Shown here: one piece after another, positions 17,846 to 25,212 of the stretch
Numbering within the stretch: the stretch's first letter is position 1
How the letters are laid out: every line of letters starts with the position of its first letter
Assembly (NCBI RefSeq): GCF_039534915.1
Contig: NZ_BAAAWE010000001.1
Coordinates: 2,542,001 to 2,606,000, forward strand
Direction: 5' to 3'
DNA: 64,000 nt
DNA from: Streptomyces roseofulvus
GTDB lineage: Bacteria > Actinomycetota > Actinomycetes > Streptomycetales > Streptomycetaceae
Made by a program: the position numbers and the translations under genes
The notes under the pieces: model-generated
What the model saw: the letters and a program-made list of their open reading frames with translations, nothing else
What the model was told of the DNA's origin: nothing
Databases searched by the model: none

Positions 17846-18247
17846 ATGGGGACCTGGGACATCGGACCGTTCGACAACGACACCGCCGCCGACTTCTCGT
17901 ACCGGGTGGACGAGGCCGCCGACGGGAAGAAGGCGGACGTGCTGCTCGCGGCGTTCCGGGAGGTGACCGGGGCCGGGGAGGAGTATCTGGACGCGGACTT
18001 CGGCGCGGAGGCGATCGCGGCCGCCGCGCTGGTGGCGGCGCAGTGCCCGGGCGGAGAGGCGGTGACCTCCTACGGGCCGAAGAAGCCGCTGGGTGACCTG
18101 CCGGTGGAGCTGCGGGCGGAGGCCGTCGCCGCGCTCGACCGGGTGCTCGCCGAGCCGTCCGAACTCCTGGAGCTGTGGGAGGAGTCGGACGGTGAGGAGT
18201 GGAAGGCGGGGGTGCTGAAGCTGCGGGGGGTGCTGACGGGGGCCTGA
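17846..18247 (+). CDS. DUF4259 family protein
   Basis: 133 residues. The N-terminus MGTWDIGPFDNDTAADF is the standard opening of DUF4259 proteins, an uncharacterised actinobacterial family. GAAAGGG lies 10 bases before the ATG at 17846, which decides against the GTG at 17837. A single-gene unit ending at a strong hairpin. Confidence 0.85.
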   Translation: MGTWDIGPFDNDTAADFSYRVDEAADGKKADVLLAAFREVTGAGEEYLDADFGAEAIAAAALVAAQCPGGEAVTSYGPKKPLGDLPVELRAEAVAALDRVLAEPSELLELWEESDGEEWKAGVLKLRGVLTGA

Positions 18248-18296
18248 GCCGCCGCCAGGTGTACGGACCGCAGCATGGTTGATGCGGGTGATGGAG

Positions 18297-18332
18297 GGAG
18301 CTGCTCCCGGTATCAGGTTCGGGAGCAGCTCC
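18297..18332. terminator. Bidirectional hairpin terminator
   Basis: Perfect 13-base arms GGAGCTGCTCCCG / CGGGAGCAGCTCC with a 10-base loop, between the convergent DUF4259 and nuclease-fold genes. Confidence 0.8.
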
Positions 18333-18339
18333 ATGTGCG

Positions 18340-19422
18340 TCAGCTTGCCCAGGCGGCTTCGCCTCGCAGGAGACGGTGGTCCGACATGCCCGGCGTACAC
18401 GCGGCGGAATCGCCGTAGACCGAGGTGAACTTCGGGCTCACGAAGATGAAGTCGAGCTTGATGGGAACGAAGGCGCTGTTCCCGGTACTGCACGTGTCTG
18501 CGGTCGCCTCACCGCTACGGCACACGGACATGCCGGCACAGACAGGCTGGTCCGCGGCGTTGTTCTTGATGAAGTAGTTGGTGTCCGTCTCGTCCACCTC
18601 CTGGAAGATGCCGGTGCCACCCTGGTGGCCGGTGTGGTAGAGCGGAGACAAGTTGGGGGTGTACTTCGTGGCGCTCTCGTCAGCGGCCTGGCTGACAGGG
18701 GGGTTGAAGTCCCCGCCGAGAATGATCGGCTCGCCGGCGGCCGCGTACTCGTCCATCTTGTAGTCGACGGCTTCGACCTGAGTGCGGGGATTGCTGTAAG
18801 ACCACTTCCCACCCATGAAGGAGGCGGTCTTGAAGTCGATGTGCGTGTTGCACACGCGGGTCATGCGCCCCTTGACCGGTGCGAGGCCGCACAGCAGGGC
18901 CCGCTCTTCACCAGCGGCGGGGTTCGGCAGCCAGTGCACCTGACGGTCGGTGATGGTCGGCTCGCTGCCCTTGACGAGGATCACCAGGCCGAACAGGTTC
19001 TCGGTCTCACTGGAGCCCGCCCACGTGCCCCACTTGTGATTGTCCTGGTTGCCGCAGCCTTCGTACGTCCTCGTCGCATGCCAGATGGAGTCGTACTGGT
19101 CACCCCCGACCCGGCTCTGGAGGGCGTTGCGGAGATGGATCCACTGCCCGTAGCAGACCTCCTGGAGCATGACGACGTCAGCGTCCCAGTTGTCGATGGC
19201 GCTGATCATCGTGTCACGCCACGTGGTCACGTTGCCCTGGTAGACCGGGCACTTCCCACCACAGACGTTGTAGGAGAGAAAGCGAGGATTGGCCGGGTTC
19301 GGCGTCACCTCGGCGGAGAGGGTGGTGGGGAGGCCGGTGGCACTGGCCTGGGCCGAGTTGACGGCGGAGGGTATCCCCAGCATGAAGATCAGAGCCAGGA
19401 ATACCCGAAATATTGTGCGCAC
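18340..19422 (-). CDS. Secreted endonuclease/exonuclease/phosphatase-fold protein
   Basis: 360 residues. GTG 19422 is chosen because GAAAGG lies 9 bases upstream and it opens directly into a signal peptide (RTIFRVFLALIFMLGIPSA, then AQASA cleavage). EEP-fold motifs are present in order: LSYNVCGGKC, VVMLQEVC (catalytic Glu), NTHIDFKT, GGDFNPP (Asp/Asn), LDFIFVSP and the terminal SDHRLL. It is a metal-dependent phosphoesterase, either an extracellular DNase or a sphingomyelinase/phosphatase-like enzyme; several cysteine pairs fit a secreted protein. Codon use is clearly less GC-biased than its neighbours and the upstream DNA is AT-richer, suggesting recent acquisition. Confidence 0.87.
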   Translation of the reverse strand: MRTIFRVFLALIFMLGIPSAVNSAQASATGLPTTLSAEVTPNPANPRFLSYNVCGGKCPVYQGNVTTWRDTMISAIDNWDADVVMLQEVCYGQWIHLRNALQSRVGGDQYDSIWHATRTYEGCGNQDNHKWGTWAGSSETENLFGLVILVKGSEPTITDRQVHWLPNPAAGEERALLCGLAPVKGRMTRVCNTHIDFKTASFMGGKWSYSNPRTQVEAVDYKMDEYAAAGEPIILGGDFNPPVSQAADESATKYTPNLSPLYHTGHQGGTGIFQEVDETDTNYFIKNNAADQPVCAGMSVCRSGEATADTCSTGNSAFVPIKLDFIFVSPKFTSVYGDSAACTPGMSDHRLLRGEAAWAS

Positions 19423-19703
19423 GTTCACGCGCCTTTCACTTGGGAACGGCGCATCCTCACGCTGGAATGATCTTGAAATCAACCATCCTCTCGAACTTGT
19501 GTCTTAACGCACACTCGTTCGATGTATTTTTTGACGAATGGTCATGAGACGTCCTGACGTGGGTTTTCGCGTGCGGACACCGCCTGGCGGCGGCGACCCG
19601 ACGCCACGGTGGCTCGCGATCGTCCCCATGGACTTCCGCGCGGGTTGTTGGATCTTCGGGCGGTGGTACGGCTCCGGGCGCGGCCCGGCGCGATCATGGC
19701 GGG
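19423..19703. other. AT-richer intergenic region upstream of the nuclease-fold gene
   Basis: 281 bases. The part from about 19430 to 19560 is unusually AT-rich for this chromosome (runs such as ATGTATTTTTTGACGAATGG) and holds the promoter of the minus-strand secreted nuclease. It fits the transferred character of that gene. The remainder (19570-19703) is ordinary GC-rich sequence; I see no further gene. Confidence 0.5.
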
Positions 19704-20312
19704 ATGAACGCCGCAGCCTCTTCCGGTTCCCCGCTTCCGCTCGGCCTGGCGTGGGTGACCGCGCCCGCTGCCTGGTCCCTCGACGGTGACGTCCTGGCCG
19801 TCACCGCCGCAGCCCGCACCGACCTGTTCACCGATCCGCTGGACGGCACCCGGCGGAACGACGCCGCGCTCGCGCTGACCGCGCCGCCGGACGGCGAATG
19901 GCAGCTCGCCGCGCGGGTACGGGTCGGGTTCGCCGGCGCGTGGGACGCCGGGGCGCTCGTCGTCCTCGCCGACGACGAGCACTGGGCCAAGCTCACCTTC
20001 GAGCAGGCCCCCGACGGGACGGCCGGGGTCTTCTCCGTCGTCACCCGGGGGCGGTCGGACGACGCCGTCGCCGCACCGGTGACCGTGGACGCGCTGTGGC
20101 TGCGGATCAGCCGGACCGGCGACCGCTACGCCTTCCACTCGTCCGAGGAGGGCGAACAGTGGCGGCTGGTACGCCAGTTCGCGCTCGGCGCGGACGGGCC
20201 GGTGCGGGTCGGAGTCGTCGCGCAGTCGCCCGTCGGGGAGGGCTGCCGGGCCGAGTTCGACGGCCTCCGGCTCACCCCGACGCCCCTGGCCCACCTGTTC
20301 GACGGACGGTGA
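19704..20312 (+). CDS. DUF1349 (concanavalin-like lectin fold) protein
   Basis: 202 residues with no signal peptide. Pattern of the DUF1349 family: a mostly beta protein with LAARVRVGFAGAWDAGALVVLADDEHWAKL (quoted here only as its conserved DAGALV and HWAKL parts), then LWLRISRTGDRYAFHSSEEGEQW. Related to sugar-binding LamG-like domains, but its ligand is unknown. A short distance (26 bases) before the next plus-strand gene, so possibly co-transcribed. Confidence 0.78.
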   Translation: MNAAASSGSPLPLGLAWVTAPAAWSLDGDVLAVTAAARTDLFTDPLDGTRRNDAALALTAPPDGEWQLAARVRVGFAGAWDAGALVVLADDEHWAKLTFEQAPDGTAGVFSVVTRGRSDDAVAAPVTVDALWLRISRTGDRYAFHSSEEGEQWRLVRQFALGADGPVRVGVVAQSPVGEGCRAEFDGLRLTPTPLAHLFDGR

Positions 20313-20338
20313 GAGCCCGGCGGGCGTACGCTCCCGCC

Positions 20339-21199
20339 ATGACGGGCATCGAGGTGTGGCGCGCGGAGGCCGTCGGGCATCGGCAGGCCGAGGGTTCGCC
20401 GCCGTACGAGTGGGTCCGCCGCCGGGGTGAACCGCTCGCTCGCCGCGGGGAGTTCGCCGTCCACGGCGCCGACGGCGAGATCCGGGCGACCGGCACCGAA
20501 GGCCGTACCCTCTGGACCCGCACGTTCGCCGGCCGCCCCAACGCGGCCCATGTCTCCGGCGATCGGGTCCTCGTGACGACGGACTCCCTGGAGTACACCC
20601 CGTGGGGCTTCCTCGGCCCCGCCTACCTCCTCGACCTGGCCGACGGCCGCCTCGTCGCCGAACTGCGCGGCGAACGCGGCGCGGCCCTCGGCGACGGCCG
20701 CTTCCTGCTGGGCCTGGAGGGCTACGGCATCTTCGAGACCCGCGCCTACGACCGCGACGGCGCCGAGACGGACCGCTGGCCGTCCTACGGCCACTACGTC
20801 GTCGGCAGCGGCGTCCGCGTCGTGGAGGCGGACCGGCGCATCCCCACCCGGGGCCGCGTCGTACGGCTCCGGCCCGGCGGCACCGTCGTCCCCGGCCCCC
20901 GCCTCAACGACCCGCAGCCGCCCCGACCGGTCGTCCTGCCGGACGGGACCCTCCTCGTCCTGGACGGCGGGGCGATCCGCGCGTTCGGCCGGGACCTCGG
21001 TACGACCGTCCTCGCCGAGCTGAAGCCGCTCACGGACACCCGCACGATTCGGTCCCTGCGATGGGACGGCGCCGCACTCACCGCGACCGTCGCGGAACCG
21101 CACCCGGCCGACCCGGCCCGGTACACGGTCGACACCTGGACCTTCCGCCTCTCCGCTACCGGCGACGGCGACTCCCGACCGCCAGCACCACGGACGTGA
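20339..21199 (+). CDS. Hypothetical beta-propeller-like protein
   Basis: 286 residues, cytoplasmic. I do not recognise a named family. Repeated short strands with GDGRFLLG, GPAYLLDLADGRLV and VVLPDGTLLVLDGG resemble the blades of PQQ/WD-like propellers. Its 3' end overlaps the convergent membrane-protein gene by 44 bases (21156-21199), so the tail of one is antisense to the other. Confidence 0.65.
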   Translation: MTGIEVWRAEAVGHRQAEGSPPYEWVRRRGEPLARRGEFAVHGADGEIRATGTEGRTLWTRTFAGRPNAAHVSGDRVLVTTDSLEYTPWGFLGPAYLLDLADGRLVAELRGERGAALGDGRFLLGLEGYGIFETRAYDRDGAETDRWPSYGHYVVGSGVRVVEADRRIPTRGRVVRLRPGGTVVPGPRLNDPQPPRPVVLPDGTLLVLDGGAIRAFGRDLGTTVLAELKPLTDTRTIRSLRWDGAALTATVAEPHPADPARYTVDTWTFRLSATGDGDSRPPAPRT

Positions 21200-21581
21200 C
21201 GGTCGATCCGACGGCGGTCACCGCCAGGACGAGCAGCCCCGGGTTCACCCACGCCGGGACGATCTCCTCCCCCGCGCACACCAGGCTCACCGGCAGCGCG
21301 CTGCTGGAGTCCGGACTGGCCATGTGGCCCGCGTTGAACCAGCAGGCGTCCTCGGGCTGAAGGAAGGGCATGTACGAGAGCCCGTACACGTGCAGCGCCC
21401 CGCCGAGGAGGTAGGCCAGGGCGGCGATCCAGGCGGCCTTCTTGGCGGGTGTACGGCGGGGGCGGGGCGGGGGCGGCAGGCCGGCGTTCTCGCGGCGGGC
21501 GCGGACCAGCCCCACGCAGGTGATCCCCGCCCACGTCGGAAGGACGACGGCGAGGATCACCATGCCGATGAGGGTCGCCAC
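21156..21581 (-). CDS. Small hypothetical membrane protein
   Basis: 141 residues with three predicted membrane segments (about 3-25, 48-68 and 110-135) and a basic PPPPRPRRTPAKK cytoplasmic loop; an extracytoplasmic loop with two cysteines lies between helices two and three. No family recognised. Starts only 3 bases downstream of the DUF397 stop, so it is probably carried on the transcript of the XRE/DUF397 pair. Confidence 0.65.
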   Translation of the reverse strand: MATLIGMVILAVVLPTWAGITCVGLVRARRENAGLPPPPRPRRTPAKKAAWIAALAYLLGGALHVYGLSYMPFLQPEDACWFNAGHMASPDSSSALPVSLVCAGEEIVPAWVNPGLLVLAVTAVGSTVTSVVLAVGSRRRR

Positions 21582-21584
21582 CGG

Positions 21585-21794
21585 TCAGCGGCCGATGCGC
21601 CCCTCGGCGGCGGCGCTCACGAACGCCGCGAAGGCGGCGGGCGACGCGAGGAAGGCGGGGCCTTCGGGGTTCTTGGAGTCGCGGACGGCGATGTGGGCGG
21701 AGAGGTCGGCGACCTCGATGCACTGCCCGCCGGTGTCGGAGCTGTACGAAGACTTACGCCAGCTCGCTCCCGCCAGGCTCCAGTTGGTCTCCAT
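21585..21794 (-). CDS. DUF397 small protein of a WhiJ-type locus
   Basis: 69 residues with the DUF397 signature: WRKSSYSSDTGGQCIEVAD, then VRDSKNPEGP and a C-terminal LxAFxxFV helix. Such proteins pair with an XRE/DUF5753 regulator and act in Streptomyces development; some behave as the partner or antagonist of the DNA-binding protein. Its start lies inside the 3' end of the XRE gene (41-base overlap), so translation is coupled. Confidence 0.92.
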   Translation of the reverse strand: METNWSLAGASWRKSSYSSDTGGQCIEVADLSAHIAVRDSKNPEGPAFLASPAAFAAFVSAAAEGRIGR

Positions 21795-22620
21795 AGTGCT
21801 CCTCTATAACGCGGGTGATCAGCGCGGACGAGTCTTCCACCGAGAGAGCGGCCGCTCGCAGGTGATCGTAACGGAGGGACCCTTGCTTGAACGCGGCTGA
21901 ATCCACGGTCATATGGCCTTGAACGAAGTCCTCCGTGTAGACGAGGTCAGGGTCGTCAGAAAATCGGAGGAGGTTGAAGGAGCCCGGCTGACCCGCGTGC
22001 GCCCCGACCTCGAACGGCAGGATCTGGATCTTCACCCACTCACGTTCCTGCATCTCCAACAGATGGGTGAGTTGCTTTCGCATTACCTGCCGCCCACCGG
22101 TCTCCTGACGCAACACGGCCTCGCTCATGACCACCCAGAGCAGCGGGGGGTGCTCGCGCTCCAGGATCCGCTGGCGCTCGATACGGGCGGCGACCAGTCC
22201 GTCGAGGTCACTCTCGAACCTCACGCTCAAGATCGCCCGGGCGTACTCCTCCGTCTGAAGCAGACCATCGACCACCTGCGCCTGGAACGAGCACAGATAC
22301 GTCGCCTTTGCCTCCATCTCCGCGTACGGCCTGAACCAGGCCGGCAGTTGACTCTTCAGCACCAGCCCCACCAGCCGCGTGAAGAACCCGCCCGTCATCA
22401 GCGCCGCGTCCAGGCGCTCCGAGAACTCCCTCGTCGGGACCTTTCTCGCCGTCTCGATCTGGCCGATCAGCGAGCCCGTGCAGAAGAGGATTCCGCCGAG
22501 CTTCGACTGGCTGAGGCCCGCGCCTTCTCTCAGCCGGCGGAGTTCGTAGCCGTAGTAGTCCAGCGGGGAGGCGCTGGGATCGAGGCTGCGGATGTTGACC
22601 AAGACGAGGTCACCCCCCAT
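21754..22620 (-). CDS. XRE-family regulator with DUF5753 domain (WhiJ-like)
   Basis: 288 residues: a helix-turn-helix (about 24-80; LRRLREGAGLSQSKLGGILFCTGSLIGQIE in two helices) and a C-terminal DUF5753 domain (about 100-275, including the typical VDGLLQTEEYARA and PFEVGAHAGQPGSFNLLRF). This is the WhiJ-like regulator class, expanded in streptomycetes and linked to timing of sporulation and antibiotic production. Overlaps the DUF397 gene downstream and is divergent from an ATPase gene, reproducing the three-part WhiJ layout. Confidence 0.92.
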   Translation of the reverse strand: MGGDLVLVNIRSLDPSASPLDYYGYELRRLREGAGLSQSKLGGILFCTGSLIGQIETARKVPTREFSERLDAALMTGGFFTRLVGLVLKSQLPAWFRPYAEMEAKATYLCSFQAQVVDGLLQTEEYARAILSVRFESDLDGLVAARIERQRILEREHPPLLWVVMSEAVLRQETGGRQVMRKQLTHLLEMQEREWVKIQILPFEVGAHAGQPGSFNLLRFSDDPDLVYTEDFVQGHMTVDSAAFKQGSLRYDHLRAAALSVEDSSALITRVIEEHYGDQLEPGGSELA

Positions 22621-22688
22621 TGCGTACGCGCCGTGGCGTTGCGTTCAGTCCGTAGCCGAGCGTAACGACATGCGTTCACTCTGGAGGC

Positions 22689-23096
22689 ATGAATGAACCA
22701 ACCGACTTGCATCCTGCGGCACTTGAGGCCAGCTACCGGATGGGCTTCACCGTGGGTGAGCACTCGGCGCGCCACATGCGCACCATCCTGCGCATGTTCC
22801 TCACGCGGTGGGGACTCGACCACCTGGGCGATCCGGCGACGGTCGCGCTGACCGAGCTCGTCGCGAACGTCGTGCGGCACGTGCCGGGGCGCCACTGCGC
22901 GGTGCTGATCCTGCGGGAGCCGTACGGGCTGCGCGTGGAGGTGGCCGACCGGGTGCCCGGGGCGCTGCACGCGAAGGCGCCGGAGGCGACGGCGGAGAGC
23001 GGGCGGGGGCTGGTGCTCGTGGAGGGCGTGACGGACCGGTGGGGGGTGGAGGAGCGGAGGGACGGGAAGACGGTGTGGTTCGAGTGCGACGGGTAG
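22689..23096 (+). CDS. Anti-sigma/AbaA-like HATPase protein
   Basis: 135 residues, a stand-alone GHKL ATPase domain of the RsbW/SpoIIAB type: N-box ELVANVVRHV near residue 57 and G-box GRGLVLVEGVTDRWG near 105. In WhiJ-type loci the third partner is such an ATP-binding protein, possibly a serine kinase or anti-sigma factor. Divergent from the XRE gene, with only 68 bases between start codons, implying shared regulation. ATG at 22689 preceded by CTGGAGG. Confidence 0.88.
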   Translation: MNEPTDLHPAALEASYRMGFTVGEHSARHMRTILRMFLTRWGLDHLGDPATVALTELVANVVRHVPGRHCAVLILREPYGLRVEVADRVPGALHAKAPEATAESGRGLVLVEGVTDRWGVEERRDGKTVWFECDG

Positions 23097-23137
23097 GGCA
23101 CGATGGGCGCCCGTAACGACGTACTACTCGCCAGTAG

Positions 23138-23849
<712 letters not shown>

Positions 23850-23858
23850 TCGAGCGGG

Positions 23859-24503
23859 TCACTTGCGCCAGAAGAGGTGGTGGGTGACCCCGCTCGGGCT
23901 GGGGACGACGTCCAGGTGGTAGCGGTCGGTCAGCTCCTCGGGCGTGTCCCAGAGCTTGAGGCCGCTGCCGAGCTTCACGGGCGCGACGGCGACGTGGAGG
24001 GTGTCGACGAGGTCGGCGTCCAGGAACTCGCGGATCGTCGTCACCCCGCCGCCGAGGCGGACGTCCTTCCCGTCCGCCGCCTCCTTCGCCCGCTCCAGCG
24101 CGGTCGCCGGGTCGGCGTCGAGGAAGTGGAAGGTGGTGTCGGAGAGCGTGAAGGACGGGCGCTCGTGGTGGGTGAGGACGAAGACCGGGGTGTGGAACGG
24201 CGGCTCCTCGCCCCACCAGCCCTTCCACTCCTCGTCCCGCCAGGGGCCGCGCAGGGGGCCGAACTTGTTGCGGCCCATGATCTCGGCGCCGATGTTGTGG
24301 TGGAAGTCCCGGACCATGTAGTCGTCGAGGCCGCGGGTGCCGCCGGGGTCGGTGCGGGTGGGCCAGCTCGCGGTGGCCCCGGCCCAGGAGAAGAGCCCGG
24401 TGGGGTCGACGTTCCCGAAGGGCCGCTCCAGGGACTGGTCCTCGCCGGCGGCGATCCCGTCGGCGGAGACGAAGAAGTTCTGGACCTTCAACAACTGGGG
24501 CAT
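23859..24503 (-). CDS. Dihydrofolate reductase/RibD-family reductase
   Basis: 214 residues of the RibD C-terminal/DHFR-like fold common in actinomycetes. Features: N-terminal KVQNFFVSADG strand-loop, GAEIMGRNKFGP, FVLTHHERPS, and the NADPH-binding VRLGGGVTTIREFL region, then DTLHVAVAPVKLGSG. Probably an NADPH-dependent reductase of unknown substrate. Divergent from a TetR gene with a 10-base palindrome between them, so it is the likely target of that repressor. Confidence 0.85.
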   Translation of the reverse strand: MPQLLKVQNFFVSADGIAAGEDQSLERPFGNVDPTGLFSWAGATASWPTRTDPGGTRGLDDYMVRDFHHNIGAEIMGRNKFGPLRGPWRDEEWKGWWGEEPPFHTPVFVLTHHERPSFTLSDTTFHFLDADPATALERAKEAADGKDVRLGGGVTTIREFLDADLVDTLHVAVAPVKLGSGLKLWDTPEELTDRYHLDVVPSPSGVTHHLFWRK

Positions 24504-24597
24504 GGGGCTCCTCCTCGTTCGGTCGTTCCGCAGTGATGACTGCCCGGGCGGCGCGAACTCATCGCAGGGGCGCGTAACCTGGCGAAGGGGTTCAGAT

Positions 24598-24607
24598 GTA
24601 GTACTAC
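24598..24607. promoter_or_regulatory. Palindrome GTAGTACTAC, probable TetR operator
   Basis: A perfect, AT-rich 10-base palindrome 17 bases before the TetR ATG and 95 bases before the divergent reductase ATG. TetR-type repressors usually bind such sites in their own divergent promoter. Confidence 0.55.
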
Positions 24608-24623
24608 GAATGGAGTGGTCCCC

Positions 24624-25202
24624 ATGGCCCGACGGAACCCGGAGCGGCGCACGGCGCTGGTGGACGCCGCGATCGAGGTGCTGGCCCGCGAAGGCGCCCG
24701 GGGGCTGACCTTCCGGGCGGTGGACACCGAGGCGGGGGTGCCCACCGGGACCGCGTCCAACTACTTCGCCAACCGGGACGACCTGCTCACCCAGGCCGGG
24801 GCGCGCGTCTACGAACGGCTCCAGCCGGACGAGGCGACCCTGGAGGGCACCAGGACCGCGCCCCACGACAAGGAGACGTACACCCGGCTGATGCGGGAGC
24901 TGGTCGGGCGGATCTCCGCCTTCCGCACCGGCTACCTCGCCCTGCTCGAACTGCGCCTGGAGGCCACCCGCCGGCCCGCGCTCCGCTCGATCCTCACCGA
25001 GCGGGTACGGGCCGACGTCGAGCAGAACGTGACCTTCCACGAGGCGTCCGGGCTGCCCGGCGACGCCACCGCCGTCAAGCTGCTGATCCTCACCCTGAAC
25101 TGGCTGATCGTGGAGCAGCTGACCCTCCCCGACGTCTTCTCGGAGGAGGAGCGCGACGCGCTGGTGGCGGCCGCCGTGGACCGGATCGTCTTCGCCGGCT
25201 AG
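24624..25202 (+). CDS. TetR-family transcriptional regulator
   Basis: 192 residues. N-terminal helix-turn-helix (about 10-55; ALVDAAIEVLAREGARGLTF, then GVPTGTASNYFANRDDLL split by the turn) and an all-helical ligand domain. ATG 24624 chosen because GGAG lies 8 bases upstream; the GTG at 24615 overlaps that site. Likely represses the divergent DHFR-family reductase and itself. Convergent with the TPR protein gene, 10 bases apart. Confidence 0.9.
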   Translation: MARRNPERRTALVDAAIEVLAREGARGLTFRAVDTEAGVPTGTASNYFANRDDLLTQAGARVYERLQPDEATLEGTRTAPHDKETYTRLMRELVGRISAFRTGYLALLELRLEATRRPALRSILTERVRADVEQNVTFHEASGLPGDATAVKLLILTLNWLIVEQLTLPDVFSEEERDALVAAAVDRIVFAG

Positions 25203-25212
25203 CGCGGGCCCG

